64,000 nucleotides of DNA from Winogradskya consettensis (GTDB taxonomy: Bacteria; Actinomycetota; Actinomycetes; Mycobacteriales; Micromonosporaceae), in assembly GCF_018332715.1 (NCBI RefSeq), contig NZ_BOQP01000011.1, forward strand, positions 310,001-374,000, written 5' to 3'. This document shows positions 41,714 through 50,268 of this stretch, one piece after another. Made by a program: the position numbers and the translations under genes. The notes beneath the pieces are model-generated. The model was not told the DNA's origin, made no database searches, and saw only the letters and a list, made by a program, of their open reading frames with translations. The stretch's first letter is position 1. Each line of letters starts with the position of its first letter.

Positions 41714-42979
41714 CTAGCGCCTGCTCTGCCGCGAGCCGCTGTCTGGCAGTGCGGCGTTCGGCGTGTTTCGGGTGCTCTGCCGCGAGCCGCCGTCCGGGAA
41801 TGCTGCAACCCGTGCCCTGGGCGCGACCTGCGTCAGCCGCCGGACACCACGCCCCATTGACCGAAGCGTCACGCCAAGCGACCCTAACCCCAGGTCATAG
41901 CGCCGATCAGGGCTCGTCGGCAGGAATGGCACAACCGTCGTCACCGCGACAGCCAGCAGGAACCGGATGTTGCTCCATACCGGAGGTCCGAGCGCGGTGA
42001 CCGGCAGCAGCATCACCGCCAGGACCAGCGCAACCCAATATCCCCGGATCCGTCCACGGAGAGGAAGCAGTGCGGCAAACACCAGCCACACCTGATGGTG
42101 CGTCCAGGAAACCGGCGACAGAATCACGCTGGCAGAACCCGTGATCGCCACCGCCGAGAGCCAGTCACCGCGCCGAGCAACCCGTCCGGCCTGTACCAGC
42201 GCAAGCAACGCAATGCCGCCACCGACAACAATGACCAGGAGTGACCGGTCCGTGGCAGAGATGTCGAAGCGCATCAGAACGCCGTTCAGTGACTGGTTCC
42301 CCACGCTCGTGATGTACCCGAGCCGGCTCACGTGCGATATCTCGGTCGTCCAGAATCGCCACGAGTCACCAGGCAGCGCCAGTGCGGCGACAGCGCCACA
42401 CGTGGTGAAGGTCGCTGCGGCGGTGACGGCCGCCCGGCGGCGGCCCGCCAGCCAGAGCATCGGAATGAAGATCAACGGCGTGAGTTTGATGGCCGCGGCC
42501 ACCCCGATAAGTACGCCGTGAGCGCGCCTCCCCCGCATCAGCAGCACATCCGCCGTGACCATCGCGGCGAGAAAGACACTGACCTGCCCGTACTTGAAGT
42601 TCGAGGAGATCGGCGCGGAGAGAATGAGCACGAACGCCAACGCGGGTGCGGGCAGGGCGGTCTCCCGAGCCACCATCTGCGCCACGAGCACAACCGTGAC
42701 CAGGGTCCCGAGGGTCCAGAGGCATTGCAGCAGCGGCACCGACACATCCGCGAGCGGCAAAAACATCAGACCCGCGAACGGTGGATACGTGAAAGGTGCA
42801 TTTCCGGCGCTGACAAAGTCATAGAGACTCGCGCCGTGCCGCAGTCCCTCCACCGCGCCGACGTATACGCCCAGGTCGGTGAGCCGAAGCGCACCCGGCC
42901 GTCCCAGCGTGGCCCAAGCTGCTACCGCCGCCGCAACAGCTGCCGGAACCCAGTAGAAAGCCCGTCTAGCTCTACCCAT
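41714..42979 (-). CDS. GT87-like polytopic membrane glycosyltransferase
   Basis: A 421-aa integral membrane protein with about ten helices. The pattern LTDLGVYVGAVEGLRHGASLYDF, APFTYPPFAGLMFLPLA, SSNFKYGQVSVFLAAMV, GVAAAIKLTPLIFIPMLWLAGRRR and LSPVSWTHHQVW is that of GT87 (DUF2029) polyprenyl-phosphate mannosyltransferases of actinobacterial envelope glycans; the first loop Asp (TDLGVY) is the expected catalytic residue. I chose ATG 42979. The operator-like sequence at 42986-43001 sits directly upstream. The C-terminal tail carries a short in-frame duplication (FPDGGSRQS and LPDSGSRQS). Confidence 0.85.
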   Translation of the reverse strand: MGRARRAFYWVPAAVAAAVAAWATLGRPGALRLTDLGVYVGAVEGLRHGASLYDFVSAGNAPFTYPPFAGLMFLPLADVSVPLLQCLWTLGTLVTVVLVAQMVARETALPAPALAFVLILSAPISSNFKYGQVSVFLAAMVTADVLLMRGRRAHGVLIGVAAAIKLTPLIFIPMLWLAGRRRAAVTAAATFTTCGAVAALALPGDSWRFWTTEISHVSRLGYITSVGNQSLNGVLMRFDISATDRSLLVIVVGGGIALLALVQAGRVARRGDWLSAVAITGSASVILSPVSWTHHQVWLVFAALLPLRGRIRGYWVALVLAVMLLPVTALGPPVWSNIRFLLAVAVTTVVPFLPTSPDRRYDLGLGSLGVTLRSMGRGVRRLTQVAPRARVAAFPDGGSRQSTRNTPNAALPDSGSRQSRR

Positions 42980-42985
42980 AGTTGG

Positions 42986-43001
42986 AACCCTACATAGGGT
43001 T
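42986..43001. promoter_or_regulatory. Operator-like palindrome upstream of the GT87 gene
   Basis: AACCCTACATAGGGTT is a palindrome with 7-base arms around a CA centre, 6 bases before the GT87 start codon. The inner CCTACATAGG is repeated exactly before padR at 44490-44499, so the PadR regulator probably binds both. This assignment is inference. Confidence 0.6.
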
Positions 43002-43171
43002 CGCAAGTAACGCCGAGCCTGAGACGTCGCACCGTCAGCCGTGCGGGACTGAAACGTGGAATGGGCCGGCCAGCTCCCACCATCGGCTCTCGGTGAGGTT
43101 CGCTACCACGCGGTGAGGCGAGCCTGGCGGGGCGAAGGGGCGCCTGTGCCGCCGTCGGTTCGGCGGGCCGG

Positions 43172-44167
43172 CTACCTGCGGTTCAGGAGTGGCGCCCCGA
43201 CAGGTGAGTGGTAGGCGGCAGCCAGGGCGACCACCAGCGCGGTGACGGCAACTCCGGCAGGCAATGAGAGGAACCCGAACCCGAAAGCTGTGTCGATCGC
43301 CCGCGGTGTGCGGCGCAGGAACTCGCCGATCGCGACGCTGACCAGCGCCGCGGTCACACCTGCCGGGATCGCGCGGGCCCGGGGAAGGCGGGCAGGCTTA
43401 CTGCGGATGAGACCCATCAGCACGTACGCCGAAACGAGCGCGAGCGCCCCCGTCATAGCCGCCGCATTCCCGATGAGCACCGGATCACCAGAGCCCGGCA
43501 CCAGGATCTGTAGCAGCCACAACGGCGCGGAGCTGAGCGGAACACCGAGCGCCAGCGCGGCATGGGCTGACCCGGCGGCGACCGCGAGGTCGAGCGCGAT
43601 CAGTGTCCCGGCGACAGCGATGGTCCTGGAACGGGTGCGGACCAGCAGTGCGGTGGCCACCGTCCAGGTGACGACAGCGGGGCCGGCGTCGCGCCAGCCC
43701 ATGAACGGCATCACGGCGACGGGGTTTCCGGCGAGCAGGAAGGCGTACAGGCAGGCGCCGAGCAGGATCACCCCGCCGGAGCTCGTGCGTCGCCCCGCCC
43801 AGCCCATGGTCGCCAGGGCGAAGACCAGCGCCGTCCCCGCGGCGAGCTGCCCACCGTGTACCCCGGCCAGCCGTACGCCGTTGAACAGCGCTGCGGCGAG
43901 CAGCGTCAGCACCACCGGTGTGGTGACCGCGCGGGCCCGGTCCTGCCAGGTCGGTCCGTCGATCGCGGGGGAGATCGCGAGGCTTCCGGCGAAAGTGAGC
44001 TGGCGCAGTGGCTTAGCGCGCATGGCGTCGAGCTCGGCCAGCCATTCGCGCTCGAGGTCCGCGGCGAGCTCCGCCGGCCACCGCCTCACTGCGATGCGGG
44101 TCAGCAAAACCGCGAGCCAGGAGAGCAAGGCCGCGAGCCGGACCGAGGGAACAGGAGGCCCGCTCAT
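43172..44167 (-). CDS. PadR-associated integral membrane protein
   Basis: A 331-aa membrane protein with about eight helices. The N-terminal segment RIAVRRWPAELAADLEREWLAELDAM is the short soluble motif typical of actinobacterial membrane proteins encoded next to PadR regulators. The hydrophobic segments begin at PVVLTLLAAALFNGVRLAG and end at PAGVAVTALVVALAAAYHS. No transport motif is recognised. ATG 44167 overlaps the padR stop as ATGA, so the two are coupled and this protein is likely the controlled product. Confidence 0.8.
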   Translation of the reverse strand: MSGPPVPSVRLAALLSWLAVLLTRIAVRRWPAELAADLEREWLAELDAMRAKPLRQLTFAGSLAISPAIDGPTWQDRARAVTTPVVLTLLAAALFNGVRLAGVHGGQLAAGTALVFALATMGWAGRRTSSGGVILLGACLYAFLLAGNPVAVMPFMGWRDAGPAVVTWTVATALLVRTRSRTIAVAGTLIALDLAVAAGSAHAALALGVPLSSAPLWLLQILVPGSGDPVLIGNAAAMTGALALVSAYVLMGLIRSKPARLPRARAIPAGVTAALVSVAIGEFLRRTPRAIDTAFGFGFLSLPAGVAVTALVVALAAAYHSPVGAPLLNRR

Positions 44168-44481
44168 GTCGAAAGCCCGGGAGCGCCGATGGCCCGGGAC
44201 ATCTGCTGCTGCATGGCGTTCACTTCGCGTCGAGCCTCGGACGCGCCCGTCGCGGTCAAGCGGTAATAACGTCGCGTCGGACGCCCCTCGGCCGCGGGGT
44301 CGACGTCTTCCCAGCGTGCCTCGACCCATCCAGCGCGCTCCAGGCGTACCAAAATGGGGTAGAGCGTGCCGCTCGGCAGTGAGGTGGCATGCATGATCTT
44401 GAGGCCGTAGTGCTCGCCCTCGGGATCGGCGAGCAGGGCGGCGACCACCTTGAGCACCGACGACGTCATCCGCACAGCCAT
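44164..44481 (-). CDS. PadR family transcriptional regulator
   Basis: A 105-aa winged-helix protein of the short PadR type: MTSSVLKVVAALLADPEGEHYGLKIMHATSLPSGTLYPILVRLERAGWVEARWEDVDPAAEGRPTRRYYRLTATGASEARREV. The GTLYPIL recognition helix and RRYYRLT wing are diagnostic. It precedes the membrane protein gene with a 4-base overlap. The palindromic site CCTACATAGG lies 9 bases before its start, suggesting autoregulation. The ligand is unknown. Confidence 0.9.
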   Translation of the reverse strand: MAVRMTSSVLKVVAALLADPEGEHYGLKIMHATSLPSGTLYPILVRLERAGWVEARWEDVDPAAEGRPTRRYYRLTATGASEARREVNAMQQQMSRAIGAPGLST

Positions 44482-44487
44482 GTCCAG

Positions 44488-44502
44488 ATCCTACATAGGG
44501 CT
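44488..44502. promoter_or_regulatory. Operator-like palindrome upstream of padR
   Basis: ATCCTACATAGGGCT contains CCTACATAGG, identical to the core before the GT87 gene at 42986-43001. It sits 7-9 bases upstream of the padR start codon, between padR and the divergent O-antigen-ligase-like gene, which may also respond. Confidence 0.6.
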
Positions 44503-44538
44503 CGCTGGGTTCGAGCCGATCAGCATTACACTGCATCG

Positions 44539-45813
44539 ATGCCCGCACTGCCCGTCTGGCCGCTCTATCTGATGTTCGGCATGGTGCCGTTCTGGTGGGT
44601 GCTGGGCGGCCTCAACCTGATCTGGCCTGTTTTCTCGGTCGTGCTCGGTGTGGTGCTGCTCAGTCGCGGGAAGGTCCGGATGCCGACCGGCTGGTCGCTG
44701 TGGCTCGTTCTGATCGGGTTGATCGTGGTGAGCGGCACCCGGCTCGAGAAGGTCACCTCCGTTTTCATGTACGGCCTCCGCCTCGGTTTTGTGGTGGTGG
44801 CCTTTGTCGTTTATCTCTACGTCTACAACGCCGCTCGCAACGGCATCAGTTGGAAGCTGCTGTTCCAGCCCCTGATGGTTTTCTGGCTGTCAATGGTGGT
44901 GCTCGGCTGGATCGGCGTATTCGCGCCCCGGTTCGCGCTCACCACTCCGGTAGAAATGCTGCTGCCGAAAAGCATCTCGAGCGACCGCATCGTGCAGGCA
45001 CTCACCCACGTGCACGCCACCGAATACAGTGCGACCAGCCAGAATCCGTACTACCGGACCGCTGCGCCCTACCCCTACACCAACAACTGGGGCACGGGCT
45101 TCGCGATTCTCATCCCCTGCGTCGTCGCCTATCTGTCTTCGGTACGCGAAGGCCTCCTTCGCAGAGCAGTGATCGTCTCTCTGCCGTTGTCCCTGGTCCC
45201 GGCGTTCCTGACGCTGAACCGCGGCATGTTCGTCGGGCTCGGCGCCGGCATGCTCTATCTCGGCCTGCGTGCACTGATGCGTGGCGACGTGCGGGTCATC
45301 GCCTCGATCGTCGGCGTCTCGGTGCTGGCCTGGGTGGTCACCCTCGTCATCCCGGTCATGGACCTCATCAACAACCGGGTGGAGAACACCGAATCCACTC
45401 GCGACCGCGCCGACCTCTACTGGCAGACCATCAGCGCGGTCCTGCACTCGCCAGTTCTGGGATTCGGCGCGCCCCGCACGGTGGACACCACAACCGGAGC
45501 AGAGCCTTTGGGTACGCAGGGACAGCTCTGGCTGCTGATGTACAGCCATGGCATCCCTGCGCTCATCGTCTTCCTGCTTCTTTTCCTGGTCATCGCCCGG
45601 CGTCTGTCCGCGGCAGTGTCCACGCCGGGCAAATGGTTGAGCGTCATTCCGGTCATCGCGCTCATCCTCACGCCGTTCTACGGTTTTACCGACGTGAACC
45701 TTTCCGTCATGTTCTTCGGGATCGCCCTGGCGATGGCGGCGGTGGACGGCCCCGTCAACCGTCCCGGCGTACCCATGGCCATTCCTGTGTCGGTAAGGGC
45801 CGGGACGGTCTAA
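44539..45813 (+). CDS. O-antigen ligase/polymerase-like membrane protein
   Basis: A 424-aa membrane protein with about eleven helices. The large loop [40 protein letters not shown] followed by [24 protein letters not shown] and the [21 protein letters not shown] motif resembles the Wzy_C/O-antigen ligase family, used to polymerise or transfer surface polysaccharide. Arg in LTLNRG and RADLY is expected for the catalytic region. I chose ATG 44539 ([14 protein letters not shown]). The 3' end overlaps the converging MCP gene by 4 bases. Confidence 0.85.
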   Translation: MPALPVWPLYLMFGMVPFWWVLGGLNLIWPVFSVVLGVVLLSRGKVRMPTGWSLWLVLIGLIVVSGTRLEKVTSVFMYGLRLGFVVVAFVVYLYVYNAARNGISWKLLFQPLMVFWLSMVVLGWIGVFAPRFALTTPVEMLLPKSISSDRIVQALTHVHATEYSATSQNPYYRTAAPYPYTNNWGTGFAILIPCVVAYLSSVREGLLRRAVIVSLPLSLVPAFLTLNRGMFVGLGAGMLYLGLRALMRGDVRVIASIVGVSVLAWVVTLVIPVMDLINNRVENTESTRDRADLYWQTISAVLHSPVLGFGAPRTVDTTTGAEPLGTQGQLWLLMYSHGIPALIVFLLLFLVIARRLSAAVSTPGKWLSVIPVIALILTPFYGFTDVNLSVMFFGIALAMAAVDGPVNRPGVPMAIPVSVRAGTV

Positions 45814-47423
45814 TAGCGGAAGCGCGAGACCAGGCTGCTCAGTTCGGTCGACAGTCTGGTCAGTTCGGTCGTGGCGGCGCGTGACTGCGCCACACCCTCG
45901 CTGGTCTGGGCGGCCGCGGTGGCGACCCCGGTGATGTTCTGGGCGATCTCGCTGGTGCCACCGGCGGCCTGGCCGACGCTGCGGCTCATTTCCCCGGTGG
46001 TCGCGGTCTGTTCCTCGACCGCGCTGGCGATGGTGGTCTGGAAATCGCTGATCCGCTCGATGACCAGGGAGATCTCTCCAATCGCGGTGACCGCTCCGGC
46101 GGTGTCGGCCTGAATGGCCTCGACCCGGCGGGAGATGTCCTCGGTCGCGCGGGCGGTCTCCTGAGCGAGATCCTTGACCTCGGAGGCGACGACGGCGAAG
46201 CCCTTCCCGGCCTCGCCGGCCCGGGCGGCCTCGATGGTCGCGTTCAGGGCGAGCAGGTTCGTCTGCTCGGCGATCGAGGTGATGACCTTGATGACGTTGC
46301 CGATCTCGGCGGAGGAGTCGCCCAGCTTGTTCATGGTCTCCGATGTGGCCGAGGTGATCGTGACAGCCTCGGCGGCCACCCGCGCGGCCTCGGTCGCGTT
46401 CTGCGAGATCTCCCGGATCGACGTGCCCATCTCCTCGCTTCCGGCCGACACCGTGTCGACGCTGCGGGAGATCTCCTTGGCGGCGGCTGACACAGCTTGT
46501 GCCTGCACCGAGGTGATCTCCGCCGAGGAGGCGATCTGAGACGAGGTCGCAGACATCTCCTCCGCTGCCCCGGCCAGCGAGGAAGCCGACTCGTCGATGG
46601 TGGAGACCGTGCTGCGCAGCTGGGCCAGGGCGGAGTCGAGGGCCTGCCCCATCTGCCCGGGCTCGTCGCGGGAGGTCAGGCCACTGCTGCGGGTCAGGTC
46701 ACCGGTCGCGAGGGCGTCACAGACCGCCTTGACACGAGCCAGCGACCGTACGATCGCCTGCGCGACCAGGAAGCCCAGCGCGAGCACCAGGATCGCGCCG
46801 ATCGTGATGACCAGGATGATCACCAGTCGTCCGGTGGAATAGGTGCTCTTGGCCGCGGTGTCCGATTGTTTGGCCTGCGCGGCCTCGGCGTCCGTCAACT
46901 CCTGCACGCCGGCGCTGATCTTGGTGAACAGCGGCGCCGCGGAATCCTCGTTCACCTTCTGGAACGCGGCGTAGTCGTTGTCCTGCCCGGCCTGGAACTG
47001 ATCACCCTGGGCAACCGTCTTGTACGCCGCCCAGTTCGACTGGAGATCGGCCACGGTCGCCGCGGCACCGGCCGGCCCGCTGGCGATGTAGGCCGTGATC
47101 GCCTCGTCGGTGGCCTTGATGTCAGCGGTGAACAACTTGTTGTACTTCTCGCTGGTGGCGTCGTCCTGGGCGATGGCAGCGGTCGCCAGGTCGAGCCGGG
47201 TCTGCGCCATGTCCCCCTCGACCGTGGCGATGGCCTGGGAGCTGCTGAGATTCTCGCTGTAGATCGCATGAGCCGCGTCACTCGCCCGTTCGAGCGCGAC
47301 CAGTCCGACGATCGCCACACCGATGGCCATGACCACGGCCAGGCAGATCACAGCGATGAATTTCGTACGCACACTCAGGTCGGCGAACGAGAGCCGTGCT
47401 GATGTTCCCGGTGCAGTTGTCAC
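45810..47423 (-). CDS. Methyl-accepting chemotaxis protein
   Basis: A 537-aa chemoreceptor. N-terminal helix at 20-47 ([23 protein letters not shown]); periplasmic-like four-helix sensor domain of about 160 residues (4HB_MCP type: [25 protein letters not shown]...); second helix at about 205-228 ([25 protein letters not shown]); HAMP; then the cytoplasmic signalling domain with the conserved hairpin tip [37 protein letters not shown]. No CheB/R-binding pentapeptide is at the end (VSRFRY). No che genes are in the window. It signals chemotaxis, which fits a genus with motile spores. Confidence 0.94.
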   Translation of the reverse strand: MTTAPGTSARLSFADLSVRTKFIAVICLAVVMAIGVAIVGLVALERASDAAHAIYSENLSSSQAIATVEGDMAQTRLDLATAAIAQDDATSEKYNKLFTADIKATDEAITAYIASGPAGAAATVADLQSNWAAYKTVAQGDQFQAGQDNDYAAFQKVNEDSAAPLFTKISAGVQELTDAEAAQAKQSDTAAKSTYSTGRLVIILVITIGAILVLALGFLVAQAIVRSLARVKAVCDALATGDLTRSSGLTSRDEPGQMGQALDSALAQLRSTVSTIDESASSLAGAAEEMSATSSQIASSAEITSVQAQAVSAAAKEISRSVDTVSAGSEEMGTSIREISQNATEAARVAAEAVTITSATSETMNKLGDSSAEIGNVIKVITSIAEQTNLLALNATIEAARAGEAGKGFAVVASEVKDLAQETARATEDISRRVEAIQADTAGAVTAIGEISLVIERISDFQTTIASAVEEQTATTGEMSRSVGQAAGGTSEIAQNITGVATAAAQTSEGVAQSRAATTELTRLSTELSSLVSRFRY

Positions 47424-47532
47424 TGACGCTCCTAGACGCGATCCCAGCTTCCACTAGCCGATTCGGTCGTTCTGCGGAGCAGTTGAGGATCTGGCGGGTT
47501 TCCAGCTCCTCCCCACCCGCTCCGGCATCCTT

Positions 47533-48066
47533 GTGACCATGACTTTGACCTGCCGCCTCGCCAGCCGCGAGGACATACCCGCCCTCCTGCCGATGATCGA
47601 CGCGGCAATCATCGAACTGCAGCGGGGCTTCCTCGACGCCGACCAGATCCGCTCGAGCCGAGCCATCATGGGCCTGGACACCCAACTCATCGACGACGGC
47701 ACGTACTTCGTGGTCGAATCCGACGGCGAACTCGCAGGCTGCGGAGGCTGGAGCCGCCGAGCGACCCTATACGGCGGTAACCATTCGGCGGGCCGGGACG
47801 CGGCCCTGCTCAACCCGGACACCGAACCAGCCCGGATCCGGGCGATGTACACCCACCCCGCCTTCACCCGCCGGGGCGTCGGCAGCCTGGTCCTGGCCCG
47901 CTGCGAGCAAGCAGCAGCGGCGGAAGGCTTCACCGCCCTGGAACTGATGGGCACCCTGGCCGGAGCGCCGCTCTACCAGGCAGCAGGCTTCGAACCGATC
48001 GAAGAAGTAGCCGACGACTCAGGCGGTGCACCGGTCCCACTGATCCGCATGCACAAGAAGATCTGA
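47533..48066 (+). CDS. GNAT family N-acetyltransferase
   Basis: A 177-aa acetyltransferase: CRLASREDIPALLPMIDAAI, FVVESDGELAGCGGW (strand 4), ARIRAMYTHPAFTRRGVGSLVLARCEQAAAAEGF carrying the acetyl-CoA loop RRGVGS, and LMGTLAGAPLYQAAGFEPIE. The Gly pattern RxxGxG is intact. The substrate is unknown. GTG 47533 or ATG 47539 may be the start. A hairpin follows at 48089-48120. Confidence 0.88.
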   Translation: MTMTLTCRLASREDIPALLPMIDAAIIELQRGFLDADQIRSSRAIMGLDTQLIDDGTYFVVESDGELAGCGGWSRRATLYGGNHSAGRDAALLNPDTEPARIRAMYTHPAFTRRGVGSLVLARCEQAAAAEGFTALELMGTLAGAPLYQAAGFEPIEEVADDSGGAPVPLIRMHKKI

Positions 48067-48088
48067 TCTTCTGGATTGCGCGAGAAAC

Positions 48089-48120
48089 AGCTCGAACCTA
48101 CGACAACGTAGGTCCGAGCT
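48089..48120 (+). terminator. Terminator after the GNAT gene
   Basis: Arms 48089-48101 and 48108-48120 pair at 12 of 13 positions with a 6-base loop (AGCTCGAACCTAC and GTAGGTCCGAGCT). It is 22 bases after the stop. Confidence 0.8.
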
Positions 48121-48147
48121 ATTCCGATGTCCCGAGACATCACAAAG

Positions 48148-48220
48148 CGCGCCCGGCAGGATTCGAACCTGCGACCGACGGATTAGAAGTCCGTTGCTCT
48201 ATCCGCTGAGCTACGAGCGC
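48148..48220 (-). tRNA. tRNA-Arg (anticodon UCU)
   Basis: Read on the minus strand: a 7-bp acceptor stem (GCGCTCG with CGGGCGC, one G-U), D arm with AGCTCAGCGGATAGAGC, anticodon stem-loop ACGGA-CTTCTAA-TCCGT with anticodon UCU, variable loop CGGTC and T arm GCAGG-TTCGAAT-CCTGC. The discriminator base is G and CCA is not encoded. The UCU anticodon reads AGA and AGG codons, which are rare in this GC-rich DNA. Confidence 0.97.
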
Positions 48221-48268
48221 CCGGCCTGCACATCTTAGAGTCCCGTCGGCTTCGTGGCGAGCCGGTTG

Positions 48269-49294
48269 TCAGGCGGTCGTGGTGTCCGCTTTGTTGCTGG
48301 GCGGCGCGTCCTCGGGGGCAGGCGGGATCCCGGGCTCGGGCGTGCCCACGGGTGGGACGAAGGCGTCCGTCCAGCGGGCCAGTTCGCGGAACAGCTCTGT
48401 GCGTACTTCTTTGCCGGAAAGGGTGAGGTCGTGCATGCCGCCGTCGAATCGGGCGATCGTCACTCGGGTGCCGAGGCGCGGGGCCCATCTGACGATGTGG
48501 TCCACGTCGAGGACCGCGTCGGTCATGTGGACGTCGTCGGTCCAGGTCTTGCCGCGGAAGGTCCTGGTGGAACAGGCGACCATCACAGGTGCGCCGATGG
48601 CGAGGCCGGCGCGCAGGCGGGCCTGGCCGCGACGGATCGCCTCGAGCCATCCCGTACGCACGGGGAAGCCCATCACGGGTTTCCAGGCGAGGTCGTACGT
48701 CCACTCGCCTCGGTGTTCACTGTGCAGACTCTGCCCGTAGAGGCCCAGGGAGTTCATGGGTAGCACTCGGTACGGGTTGCGCCCGCTCGTGCGCCCGACG
48801 ATGTTCATCAGGGGCCTGCGTAGCAGCCAGGGCACGTTGAAGTCGAAGAACGGGCTGTTGAGGAACAGGCCGTCGACGATTTTGCTGCTGCTCCGCGCGT
48901 GGGACCACAGCGAGGTGATCAGGCCGCCGGTCGAATGACCCGCCACCAGCAACTGGTCGTGGCCGTCGTCGTCGCGGATGATGCGGGCGGCCTCGTCGAG
49001 TTCGGGGAAGTACTCGGTGAGGCTGCGGACGAAGTTCGGGGTCTGGTGCGGAAGCAGGCTGCGACCGTACTTGCGCAGGTCGAGTGCGTAGAAGTCCCAG
49101 CCGCGTTCGACGAAGAAGTCCGCCAGATGGGTCTGGAAGAAGTAGTCGACGAAGCCGTGCACGTAGAGCACTGCCCGCCGGGACGGGGTGTCACCGCGGC
49201 GCCGCACCAGCGTCGCCACCACCGCGCCTTCGTCATCGCTGCCCAGGTCGATGGTGTGCCGCTCGTAGGGCGGGCCTAGAACGTCCGTCTCCAC
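48269..49294 (-). CDS. Alpha/beta hydrolase (lysophospholipase-like)
   Basis: A 341-aa serine hydrolase of the Hydrolase_4/monoglyceride-lipase type. The oxyanion strand AVLYVHGFVDYFFQTHLADFFVERGWDFYALDLRKYGRS is followed by the nucleophile elbow LLVAGHSTGGLITSLW (Ser), an Asp in the late strand region (DVDHIVRWAPRLG) and His in DGGMHDLTLS. There is no signal peptide. The C-terminal 25 residues are Pro/Ala-rich. The substrate is unknown. The gene is divergent from the SSB gene. Confidence 0.88.
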   Translation of the reverse strand: METDVLGPPYERHTIDLGSDDEGAVVATLVRRRGDTPSRRAVLYVHGFVDYFFQTHLADFFVERGWDFYALDLRKYGRSLLPHQTPNFVRSLTEYFPELDEAARIIRDDDGHDQLLVAGHSTGGLITSLWSHARSSSKIVDGLFLNSPFFDFNVPWLLRRPLMNIVGRTSGRNPYRVLPMNSLGLYGQSLHSEHRGEWTYDLAWKPVMGFPVRTGWLEAIRRGQARLRAGLAIGAPVMVACSTRTFRGKTWTDDVHMTDAVLDVDHIVRWAPRLGTRVTIARFDGGMHDLTLSGKEVRTELFRELARWTDAFVPPVGTPEPGIPPAPEDAPPSNKADTTTA

Positions 49295-49464
49295 CCCGTC
49301 AGGTTACCCACCCGCGGGCGGCTGCGCGCCATAGCAGATCAAACCGCGCCGGAGCGGTTTTCCCCAACGTCTCGCTGTCCACAGGCTCCGGCGGCTTTTT
49401 CAGCGGAGGACTTGGCACTCGCGGCAATCTGCTCTCACGAACTTCGACCGATTGAGGAGAACCG

Positions 49465-50268
49465 ATGTTCGATACCAGCATTGTCGTGATCGGCAACGTG
49501 CTCAACGCTCCGGAATGGCGCCGGACCAGTAACAAGAACCTGCTCGTCACGACCTTCCGGGTCGCGTCGACCGCGCGCTGGCAGGATCGCGAGACGGGCC
49601 AGTGGAGGGACGGCAATCAGCTGCGCGTCCGGGTGTCCTGCTGGCGCCGGCTCGCGGAGGGGGTGGCCTCGTCCGTCACGGTCGGCGACCCCGTCGTGGT
49701 GTCGGGACGCCTTTACACCCGGGACTGGACCGACACGGCAGGCAACCTGCGCACCTCGTACGAGATGGAGGCCTACGCGGTCGGGCACGACCTGTCTCGT
49801 GGCCGGGCCAAGTTCTTCCGCAACAAGAACGTCCAGACGGACGAGGTGGAGACCCCGGAGAGGGCAGAAAGGGTCCGTGGGCAGGCCGCGGTGGTGGTCG
49901 CCGAGGACGAGGTGCCCATGGCGTACGGCGAAGGGGTGCCCGAGGTGGATGAGCCGACGTTCGACGAGACACCGGCGCTCGGAGCCGTACCCGTCATGGC
50001 AGCGCTGCGTGGCGGGGGCTTCGAGCCGTTCGACACCACCCTGGCACTGCCGGCGGGCTCCGCCGACGGTGAGGACTCCCCGGAGTCCGAGGAGTCCACC
50101 GAGACCGAGGACGAGCCGGACGAGGAGACTTCGCCGGATTCGGCGCAGGAGCCGGAAGGCGCGCCCGGCAAGGAGACCGGCACCGTTCTCGAGCCGGTGG
50201 AGATCATCACTCCCTCGCCGAAGCGGGTGCGCAACCGGGTTCCGCGTCGTCAGCCGGTGGCGGCCTGA
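49465..50268 (+). CDS. Single-stranded DNA-binding protein, long acidic-tail variant
   Basis: A 267-aa OB-fold protein. Residues 1-115 are the SSB core (TSIVVIGNVLNAPEWRRTSNKNLLVTTFRVASTARWQDRETGQWRDGNQLRVRVSCWRRLAEGVASSVTVGDPVVVSGRLYTRDW...). The ssDNA-contacting aromatics are largely kept (FRVAS, WRRLAE). Residues 150-230 are an acidic, disordered linker (SPESEESTETEDEPDEE). It ends RVRNRVPRRQPVAA, without the acidic DDDIPF tail of the main SSB, so it is probably a paralogue, as with SsbB used in sporulation in Streptomyces. The ATG follows GAGGAG well spaced. A 1.3-kb gene-free region follows. Confidence 0.9.
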   Translation: MFDTSIVVIGNVLNAPEWRRTSNKNLLVTTFRVASTARWQDRETGQWRDGNQLRVRVSCWRRLAEGVASSVTVGDPVVVSGRLYTRDWTDTAGNLRTSYEMEAYAVGHDLSRGRAKFFRNKNVQTDEVETPERAERVRGQAAVVVAEDEVPMAYGEGVPEVDEPTFDETPALGAVPVMAALRGGGFEPFDTTLALPAGSADGEDSPESEESTETEDEPDEETSPDSAQEPEGAPGKETGTVLEPVEIITPSPKRVRNRVPRRQPVAA

